Positions 34,205 through 47,183 of a stretch of 64,000 bases of DNA are shown one piece after another. The notes under the pieces were generated by a model. It was not told the DNA's origin, searched no databases, and saw only the letters and a program-made list of their open reading frames with translations. A program made the position numbers and the translations under genes. The stretch's first letter is position 1, and each line of letters begins with the position of its first letter. Where the stretch lies: positions 85,140,282 through 85,204,281 of the forward strand of contig CM056741.1 of the NCBI GenBank assembly GCA_029851415.1, written 5' to 3'. Source of the stretch: Eretmocerus hayati. Taxonomy: Eukaryota > Arthropoda > Insecta > Hymenoptera > Aphelinidae.

Positions 34205-35395
34205 TTGAGGCATAGGTATTTTAGTTACAGCCTTATTGATTCGAAAAATCGCGTTAGTTCGTTCGTAAACTACCTAAGAATCATCTTTTGCGGTCTTCTG
34301 TTGACAAATCAGGATGCGTTTCAACAAGAAAAAATGCAGACCATATCAAATGATGCCAAATACTATACAATGCCACTTCTGCACTCTCCCAATAGTTCAG
34401 AATACTCCAGGAACATTGCAGCAACACAAAAGTCAAAAGTTTCGTGGAAACCCTCATCTGTAGACTCGCGCTTCAACTCTCTCTCTGATCGTCTAGACGT
34501 ACTCGAATCCTCAGCTGCTAAAGCTGATCACAAGACCCAAACAGAACTAGCTGAAGTTCGTGCAACATTGAATCACATGGCCTCAAACGATCTGCTCACT
34601 GACTCGTGTGAGCTGCGCGTCTCAGTTATTCCATTAAATTATTCTAATAACACTTCACTAGCTATTCGAAATATTTTCACAGCCATGAATGCTCAAGACT
34701 ACTTGAAGTTCATTACATCAATCCGATTGTGGCTGATGCCCTCCAACACCAGCACTCAGTCCGCTCCACAATCTCATAATTCCCAACAGAGAAATTTCTT
34801 TTCAGCAATAGTTGAGCTCATTTCACCATCAGTACGTAATGAAATAATGGCTAGAGCAAATCGTTTGAAGAGTCATACTACGCAGTCAATTTTTAATGAA
34901 GGTGGAGGACAGAAAGTATATGTTACGCCTTTCTGGCCGCGTCCCACACACTAGCTACTTCGGGAAGCGTACATTAAATCCAAAGAGCTCAATTACTTTC
35001 GCCTCACTGATAGAAACCTTATCGTCTGCATGCGACCAGGCCATGACTCTCGCCTCATTCCAATTCACTCCATTGCAGATCTGGTGAATCTTGAAGCTCG
35101 GAATCCTCCACAGCATCAAAATCTAAACCACGCTGCAACCGCCCCTGGCCAGGGTCAAATGCCCCCTCAACAGTATCAGTCACACGCAAATCATATCCCA
35201 GGCCAGTCATTCTCAAATTTATCCCAACAGACTTCGAGTAATACCATGTTCCTCACAACTCAACAACAAAACTATAACCCCTCCCTAATACGTCAATCTT
35301 CACAGCAACCTAACCTTACTTCCTCAAATCACTTTCAGCTCACTCCTCAAACGCAGCCACCTCATTTTCCACCCAGTCACCCACAATCTTTCTAA
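34205..35395 (+). pseudogene. LINE ORF1, one in-frame stop
   Basis: Frame 2 with a TAG at 34952-34954 in otherwise continuous coding sequence (a C-to-T change of CAG fits). A likely start is ATG 34334. Features: a heptad-like coiled coil (FNSLSDRLDVLESSAAKADH, about 34470-34530), a compact domain to about 35080 with KSKELNYFRLTDRNLIVC, then a Gln/Pro/Asn-rich tail (about 35100-35395). Coiled coil plus nucleic-acid-chaperone-like domain is usual for ORF1 of Jockey/CR1/I-type LINEs. The stop at 35393-35395 is followed by more Gln-rich sequence in the same frame, so it could be either the natural end or a second mutation. Confidence 0.7.
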
Positions 35396-36590
35396 CATCA
35401 ACAGTTTCAAAACTCTCAACAACAACAGTCTTCACAAAATATCGGAAGAAAATCTGCGCAGACAAGCAACCAAAAATCAAAGCGCCACTTTACTCTTTGC
35501 CACAGCAACATTAACCGTCTAGCGGCGCACTTTCATGATCTTGAATACTTTTTAACCTCTCATGGCTCACTTGACGCCATTGCCTTGAGCAAAACTTTCA
35601 TTGAACCAAATCAATCTACTTCCAATTCTGCACTAGACGGTTTTGATTTCCTTCATCATGATCGTGCTGAAGAAAGTGGAGGAGGAGTAGGTCTCTACGT
35701 AAAGAACTGCTACCAATCTAGAATCATAGCCTGCTCTGATCCACAGTTTGATAATACGCCAGGATACATGTTCGTTGAAATCAAATGGAGCTGTACCAGA
35801 ATTCTTATAGTAGTTGTCTATCGACGTCCGCATGCGGCATATCCAACTGCGCTGTTTGCAGCCATCGCCCAAAATACGTCACAATACCCCAATTTCATGA
35901 TAACTGGAGATTTCAACTTTCCGATGCATCAAGATTACCAAGACTCTAACTACTCCCGAGATCTCCTTCTTGCACATAGTCTAGAACTTGTACCGTCGGA
36001 GCCGACGAACCACACTCTTCACGTTGATGGCTTCCGGAGTGACACCTGGCTCGACCTTTTCATCGTTCCCTCGCTGATTTGTCCGCTCTTACTATAAGAC
36101 CGATGTGCCTTATGCTGCAGGCCATGACCTCATCTCACTCAAATTTAATCTCCCGTCACTCGCAACACAACCGAAGACCATTACAACTCCAAATCTGAAA
36201 AATCTAAACAAAAATAATCTTTATGCTGATCTCCGACTGAGACTGAATCGCAAAGCTTGTACTGAATTGGCTTCTTCCTTGTGCTCTCTTGCCTCACTTC
36301 ATGCCCAGTCTTCATCAAATATCTCAATAGAAAGCTTTGATCACGTTGCTTCAGTCAAAACCGTGAAAATACATGCTCAGCAGGAACCGTGGGTCTCAGC
36401 CGATATGCGGCACTCATGGCCACGAGAGATGCCGCTCACAGGCGAGCTAAAACATATGGTAAGTCTTCTGATATCTTGCAGTATCGCGACCTTCGGAGAG
36501 TTGTAAGTAACAAATTAGACGCTGCCAAAAATGACTATCCCTCTTCTATGCTTGATGAATCGACTGATCCTAAGACTCTGACGCGGGTGA
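35396..36590 (+). pseudogene. LINE ORF2 fragment: apurinic-type endonuclease, no RT
   Basis: The frame of ORF1 continues after TAA 35395. The region carries LCHSNINRLAAHFHDLEYFL (endonuclease start, about 35495-35555), SKTFIEPN, GGGVGLYVK, VVVYRRP and TGDFNFP (the conserved GDFN motif, about 35908). A frame change lies near 36095, and endonuclease-end or linker sequence continues to about 36590. Then it stops at unrelated sequence before any reverse transcriptase. Loss of the 3' part is unlike normal 5' truncation and points to a later deletion or rearrangement. Confidence 0.75.
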
Positions 36591-37699
36591 CCTATGGGGG
36601 TGATAAGTTGTGGGCTCGTCCTCTCCCGGGGCTCGGGAATTGGGATGGCCGTGCGGCAATCTATGGTGTGTGAGGGTGGCAACAAAATTCGAATACGGTG
36701 AAATATTTTAATTGTGAGAACCTGGCCCCGCACACACGATTCGCGGATCATTCATTCACATGGGACACCTCTAATTCATATCAAAAGATGATATTTGAAT
36801 AAGTTGACTGTGCGCAAAATACAATATCTTGACAGTGGTTGTTCGAGAAAGATACGGAAAAGAACGACCGCAATGGGATGGGCCGCCGGGTCGACAGCGA
36901 GCTCGCGGACAGAGCTTCGCCGTCAGGAAAGCGTGGCCGGGCGACTGTGTCGAGCCCTCGTTTTCTAGTCCTTATATACTAATTATTAAGCCTAATGTGA
37001 TAGGAAAACTCGTCACGTGACACAATTACCGGTCACGTGATGCCATTATGGGTCTCTTGATGTGTATTCCCATCACAAAGCCCAAACGAACGTCGCGTGC
37101 CGGCGATGTGGCTCACAGGGGTTGTTCCCCGAACAGATGCTTTGCTGAATAACGTTTCGTGGCATTACGGGTCACAGGGGTTTTCCCTCAACCGGATATT
37201 TGCTGAATGGCATCGCGTACCGCTATTATGGGTCACAGGGGTTTTCCCCGAAAAAGATTCTGAGGGATAACGTCGACTAATGACCGTAATAAGTTATGAT
37301 TCATTTCACGATTTCTGCTTGACACAAAACATTTAAGTATAGAGAACAAAATGCTATGAATCATAACGCGATCGTGAGGGTTCTGAGAATTCGACGTGCG
37401 CAATTTGGCTGCGGCCAATGCACACGTCACACGACACCGAGGACCCAATCGATCGCTATAATTCATAATATTGTACATCTTATCGTTTGATATTGTAATT
37501 AAGATCGTATTGGACAAATCTATAACATAACGTTACCGGTGCGCGGCACGTAGGTACTCTATTACTAGGACATAACTATCTACTCGCGTGAATACATATA
37601 CGTTCTATCCCTAGCAAAACCGACAACCTGAGCGAAGACTCGACCGTTATTCGCGTCCTCTGCACCAGGAGTGATTTGAACCCTGTATAGATATAGACG
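36591..37699. other. No gene; short tandem repeat inside
   Basis: CpG-rich at 36590-36960. At about 37100-37262 a unit of about 60 bp recurs three times, each with TCACAGGGGTTxTTCCC (near 37113, 37172, 37233) followed by a TTTGCTGAATxxC phrase. GTCACGTGAC words occur at 37012-37045. Confidence 0.55.
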
Positions 37700-38039
37700 C
37701 GTCGCACTATAGTTGTGGGGACTCAAGAGTGCCGGTAAATCCGCTTCACTCGAATTCTTGAGCTATCGAGATGGAACAAAATGGATTTTCTTCGTAATTT
37801 CCTAAGCTACAAGATGTGCCAACCTGTTTTTTACTTAAATGCGAATGGGTGGAGGGGGGAGGAGTTGAATGGAAAAAAATATATTAACACGGATTTTACC
37901 GAAAAATGAACTTGGGGTGTCCGGGGCATGAGTCCTACTGCCACCTGGGAAACACTTGATAGACATTCTTTGCGCGCATACCTAGAGTTTCAGCCCAACC
38001 CCGGGTCCGGGAACAAGTGCTGGGATCTCTGAGGATGAA

Positions 38040-39480
38040 TTTTCGTCAAAATGGAGTGCCAAAATGTAGGAATTTCACCAAAATCACGGTTTTGAGGTGG
38101 TTTGCGGTTCTGCTGCCATGTTGAGAATACTTGTGGTGTATTACGTCATTGACTAACAAGATTTTAAGCTCAATCCCACGTCTAGGAATTGGTGCTGACA
38201 GCTTTGAGATCTATTATTAGCTCGAACTGTCCCTTGGGCACTGCCAACATCGCTATATGACAGTTTCTAGGTAGGATTTTGATATGCTGCCAAGTCGGAA
38301 ACGGTTTAGTCATATTCTGGATATGGTTAACAGAAGTTCAAGCCCAACCCCAATGCAAGGAATTGGTGCCAGAAATTTCTAGATCGATTTTATGAAAAAA
38401 TTGACCCTATTTCGGTACGAATCTGATTGAAGATGATTTATTTTTGACGAGATTTTGACTTGCTGCCAAATTTGCGAACATTCTATCACATTCTGATTCG
38501 GATGAACGAATTTTCTAACTCAATCCCGAGTCTTGGAACAAGTGCTGGGATCTCTGAGGATAAATTTTCGTCATAATGGAGTGCCAAAATGTAGGAATTT
38601 CACAAAAATCACGGTTTTGAGGTGGTTTGCGGTTCTGCTGCCATGTTGAGAATACTTGTGGTGTATTACGTCATTGACTAACAAGATTTTAAGCTCAATC
38701 CCACGTCTAGGAATTGGTGCTGACAGCTTTGAGATCTATTATTAGCTCGAACTGTCCCTTGGGCACTGCCAACATCGCTATATGACAGTTTCTAGGTAGG
38801 ATTTTGATATGCTGCCAAGTCGGAAACGGTTTAGTCATATTCTGGATATGGTTAACAGAAGTTCAAGCCCAACCCCGATGCAAGGAATTGGTGCCAAAAA
38901 TTTCTAGATCGATTTTATGAAAAAATTGACCCTATTTCGGTACAAATGTGATTGAAGATGATTCATTTTTGACGAGATTTTGACTTGCTGCCGAATTTGC
39001 GAAGATTCTATCACATTTCGATTTGGATGGACGAATTTCCTAACTCAATCCCGAGTCTTGGAATACGTACTGGGATCCTGGACACCAACTTTTGTTCATA
39101 ATCGAATGCCAAACTGTGAGAATTTCACCAAAATCACGGTTTTGAGGTAGTTTGCGGTTCTGCTGCCATGTTGAGAATACTTGTGGTGTATTACGTCATT
39201 GACTAACAAGATTTTCAGCTCAATCCCACGTCTAGGAATTGGTGTTGACAGCTTTGAGATCTATGATTAGCTCGAACTGTCCCTTGGGCACTGCCAACAT
39301 CGCTAAATGACAGTTTCTAGGTAGGATTTTGATATGCTGCCAAGTCGGAAACGGTTTAGTCATATTCTGGATATGGTTAACAGAAGTTCAAGCCCAACCC
39401 CGATGCAAGGAATTAGTGCCAGAAATTTCTAGATCAAGTTTAGGCGAGAATTGACACGGGTTCGGTCGAAATTCCATTGA
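38040..39480 (+). repeat. ~526-bp tandem units, left arm
   Basis: Three units marked by GGTTCTGCTGCCATGTTGAG near 38106, 38632 and 39156. Each unit contains three or four diverged sub-units that share GCTGCCAA.TT and AATTGGTGCCA words. Confidence 0.9.
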
Positions 39481-42400
39481 AAATGCCTGATTCTAGATGA
39501 GAATTCCATATGCTGCCAACTTGCAAACTATTCTATGACCTTCTAGAATGAGTGAGCTCCATTCTAACCTGGATCACGATTCTGGGAATCGGTGCCAAGA
39601 AATCTAAGATTCATTCTCAGCGGAAATTTACACGAGTTCGGTTGAAATTCTTTTGGAAATGCCCGATTCCAGATGAGAATTCGATATGCTGCCAACTTAA
39701 AAACTATTACATGACATCCTGGGATGAGTAAACTACATTTTGAGCTAAATTCCGATCCTGGATATCGTTGCCAGGGGATCGCGCATGCACTCCATGCAAA
39801 ATTTGACGCGACTTCGATTTAAAAATCATTGGAGATGCTGGATTCTAAATGAGATTCCGATATGCTGCCAACTTAGGAACTATCTCATAACATTCTGGGA
39901 TGAGTGAGCAACATTTTGAAGTGAATCCCGATTCCGGAATCGAGTGCCAAGAAATCTGAGACGCGATTCATGCAAAATTTGACGCGACTTCGATTAAAAA
40001 ATTATTGGAAATGCTGGATTCTAGATGATATTCCGATATGCTGCCAACTTAGTAACTACTTCATAACATTCTGGGATGAGTGAGCTATATTTTGAACTGT
40101 ATCTCCATCCCGGAGTCTGGTGCCAAGAAATCTGAGACGCGATTCATGCAAAATTCGACACGATTTCGATTCAAACATGATCAAGAATGGTGGATTCTAG
40201 ATGAGATTCCGATATGCTGCCAACTGAAAAACTATCCCAGAACATTCTGGGATGAGTGAGCTACATTTTAAACTGAATCTCTATCACGGAATCTGGTGCC
40301 AAGGAATTTAAGACGCGATTCATGCCAAAATTTGACACGATTTCGATTCAAATATGATTGAAAATTGTGGATTCTCGATGAGATTCCAATATGCTGCCAA
40401 CTTAGGAACTATTTCATAACATTCTGGGATGAGTGAGCAACATTTTGAAGTGAATCCCGATTCCGGAATCGGGTGCCAAGAAATCTGAGACGCGATTCGT
40501 GCAAAATTTGACACGATTTCGATTTAAATGTGATTGTAAATGGTGGATTCTAGATGAGATTTTGATTTGCTGCCAACTTAGAAACTATTCCATAACATTT
40601 TGAGATGAGTGAGCTACATTTTGAACTGAATCTCGATTCCGGAATCGGGTGCCAAGAAATCTGAGCCACGATTCTTCCAAAGTTTGACGCGACTTAGATT
40701 AAAAAATTTTCGAAAATGCTGGATGCTAGACGAGTATCCGATATGCTGCCAAATTAGAAACTATTCCATAACATTCTTGGATGAGTGAGCTACATTTTGA
40801 ACTGAATCTCCATCACGGAATCTGGTGCCAAGAAATTTGAGACGCGATTTATGCCAAAATTTGACACGATTTCGATTTAAATATGATTGAAAATGGTGGA
40901 TTCTAGATGAGATTTTGATATGCTGCGAACTTAGAAACTATTCCATAACATTCTGGGATGATCGAGCTACATTTGGAACTGAATTTCGATTCCGGAATAG
41001 GGTGCCAAGAAATCTGAGACGCGATTCATGCGAAATTTGACGCGACTTCGATCAGGAAATTGTTGGAAATGTTGGGTTCTAGATGAGATTTCGATATGCT
41101 GCCAACTCAGGAACTTTTTCATAACATTCTGGGATGAGTGAGCAACATTTTGAACTGAATCTCTATCACGGAATCTGGTGCCAAGAAATTTGAGACGCGA
41201 TTTATGCCAAAATTTGACACGATTTCGATTTAAATGTGTTCGAAAATGGTGGATTCTAGATGAGATTTTGATATGCTGCCAACTTAAAAACTATTCCATG
41301 ACATTTTGGGATGAGTGAGCTACATTTTGAACTGAATCCCGATTCCGGAATCGGGTGCCAAGGAATCTGAGACGCGATTCATGCAAAATTTGACACGATT
41401 TCGATTCAAACATGATCAAGAATGGTGGATTCTAGATGAGATTCCGATATTCTGCCAACTGAAAAACTATCCCAGAACATTCTGGGATGAGTGAGCTACA
41501 TTTTAAACTGAATCTCTATCACGGAATCTGGTGCCAAGGAATTTAAGACGCGATTCATGCCAAAATTTGACACGATTTCGATTCAAATATGATTGAAAAT
41601 TGTGGATTCTCGATGAGATTCCAATATGCTGCCAACTTAGGAACTATTTCATAACATTCTGGGATGAGTGAGCAACATTTTGAAGTGAATCCCGATTCCG
41701 GAATCGGGTGCCAAGAAATCTGGGACGCGATTCGTTCAAAATTTGACACGATTTCGATTTAAATGTGATTGTAAATGGTGGATTCTAGATGAGATTTTGA
41801 TTTGCTGCCAACTTAGAAACTATTCCATAACATTTTGAGATGAGTGAGCTACATTTTGAACTGAATCTCGATTCCGGAATCGGGTGCCAAGAAATCTGAG
41901 CCACGATTCTTCCAAAGTTTGACGCGACTTAGATTAAAAAATTTTCGAAAATGCTGGATGCTAGACGAGTATCCGATATGCTGCCAAATTAGAAACTATT
42001 CCATAACATTCTTGGATGAGTGAGCTACATTTTGAACTGAATCTCCATCACGGAATCTGGTGCCAAGAAATTTGAGACGCGATTTATGCCAAAATTTGAC
42101 ACGATTTCGATTTAAATATGATTGAAAATGGTGGATTCTAGATGAGATTTTGATATGCTGCGAACTTAGAAACTATTCCATAACATTCTGGGATGAGTGA
42201 GCTACATTTGGCACTGAATTCCGATTCCGGAATCGGGTGCCAAGAAATCTGAGACGCGATTCATGCAAAATTTGACGCGACTTCGATCAGGAAATTGTTG
42301 GAAATGTTGGGTTCTAGATGGGATTTCGATATGCTGCCAACTCAGGAACTATTTCATAACATTCTGGGATGAGTGAGCAACATTTTGAACTGAATCTCTA

Positions 42401-42518
42401 TCACGGAATCTGGTGCCAAGAAATTTGAGACGCGATTTATGCCAAAATTTGACACGATTTCGATTTAAATATGATTGAAAATGGTGGATTCTAGATGAGA
42501 TTTTGATATGCTGCCAAC
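39480..42518 (+). repeat. ~176-bp satellite array with higher-order structure, left arm
   Basis: About 17-18 monomers marked by ATGCTGCCAACTTAG and AACATTCTGGGATGAGTGAG. Seven-monomer blocks repeat at a distance of 1235 bp: a 64-codon minus frame at 40320-40514 recurs at 41555-41749 almost unchanged, and the rare variant CTTAGATTAAAAAATTTTCG recurs likewise near 40690 and 41929. This is a higher-order repeat like those of centromeric satellites, here inside a transposon. Confidence 0.9.
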
Positions 42519-42830
42519 TATGTTACAAATGGATGACTATCGTCCGATTTTCTATCCTTCGATTCCTAATTGTACCTCATTCTTGGCGCATCTCATCTCT
42601 TTCGTACATAACTGTTCACGGACTGGGATTTATTAAAGTGAAACTGGGAATAAGGAGGAACCCGAGTTGTGAAATATGCATGTTCCCTCATAATTCTGAT
42701 CTTGTTCATTCATCAGAGAGACTGAACGGACTATTTTTTAATTTGCAGCAAATAGAACACAAATCTAACGGTAACATTTTCGATCAGATTTGAACAGATC
42801 TCATGTGATTTTTCGCTGAAAATTGGTTTT
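42519..42830. other. Central spacer of the giant palindrome
   Basis: Short non-palindromic sequence between the arms. A 96-codon plus frame (42503-42793) crosses the junction but has no motif and begins in satellite DNA. From about 42830 on, diverged monomers of the right arm begin. Confidence 0.55.
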
Positions 42831-44990
42831 AAATTTTTTTGCACGGATTCCGAGGATCAAGATTAGGCTCCGAATTGGGCTAACTTGTCCCAGGTTGTCA
42901 TGAGATGGTTTCCAAGTTGTCCGCATACCTGATTTCCATCCAGAGAGGAACAATCTCGATCATGTCTTAACTGATATCATGTCATTCATCAAGAAGGATG
43001 AATCCGGGATTATTTGGCACCAATTTCCGAATGGGATTTCTGCTAAAAATGTAGCTTACCCCACAAAGAATGTCATATGATAGTTTGGGCAGCATATCGA
43101 TCTTGGATCAAGCGTTTCCAACCGGATTTGGACTGAGCTTATCTAAATTTTCTCATAATATACATGTGATAATTTTCAGCTCTATCCCCATAATCGACAT
43201 TCAGTTCAAAATATTGCTCACTCATAACAATATGAAATGGAATAGTTCCTAAGTTGACAGTATATCGGAATTTCATCCAAAATCTAGCATTTTCAATGAT
43301 TTTTTGATCGATCTCGTGTCAAATTTTCCATGAATCGCGTCTTAAATTTCTTGGCACCAGATTCCGGGATGGAGACCCGGTTCAAAATATCGCTCACTCA
43401 TCACAGCATGGAATGAAATAGTTTCTAAGATGGCAGCATATCAGAATCTCATCTAGAATCCGGCATTTTCAATCAATTTTAATCGAAGTCGCGTCAGATT
43501 TTGCATGAATCGCGTCTCAGATTCCTTGGCACCCGATTCCGGAATCGGGATTCAGTTCAAAATGTAGCTCACTCATCCCAAAATGTTATGGAATAGTTTC
43601 TAAGTTCGCAGCATATCAAAATCTCATCTAGAATCCACCATTTTCAATCATATTTAAATCGAAATCGTGTCAAATTTTGGCATAAATCGCGTCTCAAATT
43701 TCATGGCACCAGATTCCGTGATAGAGATTCAGTTCAAAATGTAGCTCGATCATCCAAGAATGTAATGGAATAGTTTCTAATTTGGCAGCATATCGGATAC
43801 TCGTCTAGCATCCAGCATTTCCGAAAATTTTTTAATCGAAGTCGCGTCAAACTTTAGAAGAATCGTGGCTCAGATTTCTTGGCACCCGATTCCGGAATCG
43901 AGATTCAGTTCAAAATGTAGCTCACTCATCTCAAAATGTTATGGAATAGTTTCTAAGTTGGCAGCAAATCAAAATCTCATCTAGAATCCACCATTTACAA
44001 TCATATTTGAATCGAAATCGTGTCAAATTTTGGCATGAATCGCGTCTTAAATTTCTTGGCACCAGATTCCGTGATAGAGATTCAGTTTAAAATGTAGCTC
44101 ACTCATCCCAGAATGTTCTGGGATAGTTTTTCAGTTGGCAGCATATCGGAATCTCATCTAGAATCCACCATTCTTGATCATGTTTGAATCGAAATCGTGT
44201 CAAATTTTGCATGAATCGCGTCTCAGATTTCTTGGCACCAGACTCCGGGATGGAGATACAGTTCAAAATATAGCTCACTCATCCCAGAATGTTATGAAGT
44301 AGTTACTAAGTTGGCAGCATATCGGAATATCATCTAGAATCCAGCATTTCCAATAATTTTTTAATCGAAGTTGCGTCAAATTTTGCATGAATCGCGTCTC
44401 AGATTTCTTGGCACTCGATTCCGGAATCGGGATTCACTTCAAAATGTTGCTCACTCATCCCAGAATGTTATGAGATAGTTCCTAAGTTGGCAGCATATCG
44501 GAATCTCATTTAGAATCCAGCATCTCCTATAATTTTTAAATCGAAGTCGCGTCAAATTTTGCATGGAGTGCATGCGCGATCCCCTGGCAACGATATCCAG
44601 GATCGGAATTCAGCTCCAAATGTAGTTTACTTATCCCAGGATGTCATGTAATAGTTTTTAAGTTGGCAGCATATCGAATTCTCATCTGGAATCGGGCATT
44701 TCCAAAAGAATTTCAACCGAACTCGTGTAAATTTCCGCTTAGAATGAATCTTAGATTTCTTGGCACCGATCCACAGAATCGAGATTCAGGTTAGAATGGA
44801 GCTCACTCATTCTAGAAGGTCATAGAATAGTTTGCAAGTTGGCAGCATATGGAACTCTTATCTAGAATCAGGCATTTTCCCTCGAATTTCGACCGAACCC
44901 GTGTCAATTCTCGCCTAAACTTGATCTAGAAATTCCTGGCACCAATTCCTTGCATCAGGGTTGGGCTCGAACTTTTGCTAACAATTTCCA
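42830..44990 (-). repeat. ~176-bp satellite array, right arm
   Basis: Reverse-complement monomers of the left array (CTAAGTTGGCAGCATATCGG). The innermost ones (42830-43250) are strongly diverged. There are fewer monomers (about 11-12) than on the left, so the arms have lost or gained units since the palindrome formed. Confidence 0.88.
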
Positions 44991-46880
44991 GAATATGACG
45001 AAACTTTTTCCGACTTGGCAGCATATCAAAATCCTACCTAGAAACTGTCATTTAGCGATGTTCGCAGTGCCCAAGGGACAGTTCGAGCTAATCATAGATC
45101 TCAAAGCTGTCAGCACCAATTCCTAGACGTGGGATTCAGCTTAAAATCTTGTTAGTCAATGACGTAATACACCACAAGTATTCTCAACATGGCAGCAGAA
45201 CCGCAAACTACCTCAAAACCGTGATTTTGGTGAAATTCTCACAGTTTGGCATTCGATTATGAACAAAAGTTGGTGTCCAGGATCCCAGCACGTATTCCAA
45301 GACTCGGGATTGAGTTAGAAAATTCGTTCATCCAAATCGAAATGTGATAGAATCTTCGCAAATTCGGCAGCAAGTCAAAATCTCGTCAAAAATGAATCAT
45401 CTTCAATCAGATTTGTACCGAAATAGGGTCAATCTTTTCATAAAATCGATCTAGAAATTTTTGGCACCAATTCCTTGCATCGGGGTTGGGCTTGAACTTC
45501 TGTTAACCATATCCAGAATATGACGAAACTTTTTCCGACTTGGCAGCATATCAAAATCCTACCTAGAAACTGTCATATAGCGATGTTAGCAGTGCCCAAG
45601 GGACAGTTCGAGCTAATAATCGATCTCAAAGCTGTCAGCACCAATTCCTAGACGTGGGATTGAGCTTAAAATCTTGTAAGTCAATGACGTAATACACCAC
45701 AAGTATTCTCAACATGGCAGCAGAACCGCAAACTACCTCAAAACCGTGATTTTGGTGAAATTCTCACAGTTTGGCATTCGATTATGAACAAAAGTTGGTG
45801 TCCAGGATCCCAGCACGTATTCCAAGACTCGGGATTGAGTTAGAAAATTCGTTCATCCAAATCGAAATGTGATAGAATCTTCGCAAATTCGGCAGCAAGT
45901 TAAAATCTCGTCAAAAATGAATCATCTTCAATCAGATTCGTACCGAAATAGGGTCAATTTTTTCATAAAATCGATCTAGAAATTTTTGGCACCAATTCCT
46001 TGCATCGGGGTTGGGCTTGAACTTCTGTTAACCATATCCAGAATATGACGAAACTTTTTCCGACTTGGCAGCATATCAAAATCCTACCTAGAAACTGTCA
46101 TATAGCGATGTTGGCAGTGCCCAAGGGACAGTTCGAGCTAATAATAGATCTCAAAGCTGTCAGCACCAATTCCTAGACGTGGGATTGAGCTTAAAATCTT
46201 GTTAGTCAATGACGTAATACACCACAAGTATTCTCAACATGGCAGCAGAACCGCAAACCACCTCAAAACCGTGATTTTGGTGAAATTCCTACATTTTGGC
46301 ACTCCATTATGACGAAAATTCATCCTCAGAGATCCCAGCACTTGTTCCAAGACTCGGGATTGAGTTAGAGAATTCGTTCATCCAAATCCCAATGTGATAG
46401 AATGTTCGCAAATTCGGCAGCAAGTCAAAATCTCGTCAAAGATGAATCATCTTCAATCAGATTCGTACCGAAATAGGGTCAATTTTTTCATAAAATCGAT
46501 CTAGAAATTTCTGGCACCAATTCCTTGCATCGGGGTTGGGCTTGAACTTCTGTTAACCATATCCAGAATATGACTAAACCGTTTCCGACTTGGCAGCATA
46601 TCAAAATCCTACCTAGAAACTGTCATATAGCGATGTTGGCAGTGCCCAAGGGACAGTTCGAGCTAATAATAGATCTCAAAGCTGTCAGCACCAATTCCTA
46701 GACGTGGGATTGAGCTCAAAATCTTGTTAGTCAATGACGTAATACACCACAAGTATTCTCAACATGGCAGCAGAACCGCAAACTACCTCAAAACCGTGAT
46801 TTTGGTGAAATTCCTACATTTTGGCACTCCATTATGACGAAAATTCATCCTCAGAGATCCCAGCACTTGTTCCCGGACCC
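44990..46880 (-). repeat. ~526-bp tandem units, right arm
   Basis: Four units marked by CTCAACATGGCAGCAGAACC near 45181, 45709, 46233 and 46759, against three on the left. This is unequal copy number between otherwise matching arms. Confidence 0.88.
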
Positions 46881-47183
46881 GGGGTTGGGCTGAAACTCTA
46901 GGTATGCGCGCAAAGAATGTCTATCAAGTGTTTCCCAGGTGGCAGTAGGACTCATGCCCCGGACACCCCAAGTTCATTTTTCGGTAAAATCCGTGTTAAT
47001 ATATTTTTTTCCATTCAACTCCTCCCCCCTCCACCCTTTCGCATTTAAGTAAAAAACAGGTAGGCACATCTTGTAGCTTAGGAAATTACGAAGAAAATCC
47101 TTTTTGTTTCATCTCGATAGCTCAAGAATTCGAGTGAAGCGGATTTACCGGCACTCTTGAGTCCCCACAACTATAGTGCGTCG

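Larger units (their letters stand above)
37705..47178. mobile_element. Giant palindromic Transib-like element (9474 bp)
   Basis: The ends CACTATAGTTGTGGGGACTC and its exact reverse complement are flanked by the 5-bp word CGTCG on both sides (37700-37704, 47179-47183). The left arm (37705 to about 42518) and right arm (about 42830-47178) are inverted copies over kilobases with few differences. Both arms consist of unique outer sequence (about 330 bp), then about 526-bp tandem units, then about 176-bp tandem units. No transposase is present. A CAC terminus with a 5-bp CGNCG duplication is the pattern known for Transib transposons; assigning it to Transib is inference from the ends alone. Confidence 0.88.

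Noticed and set aside
40320..41749. Identical 64-codon minus frames 1235 bp apart
   Set aside because: They come from the higher-order satellite repeat, not from duplicated genes.
37705..47178. CACTA/EnSpm assignment of the giant palindrome from its CACTA start
   Set aside because: CACTA elements normally make 3-bp duplications; the perfect 5-bp CGTCG and its recurrence at the second palindrome favour a Transib-type enzyme.
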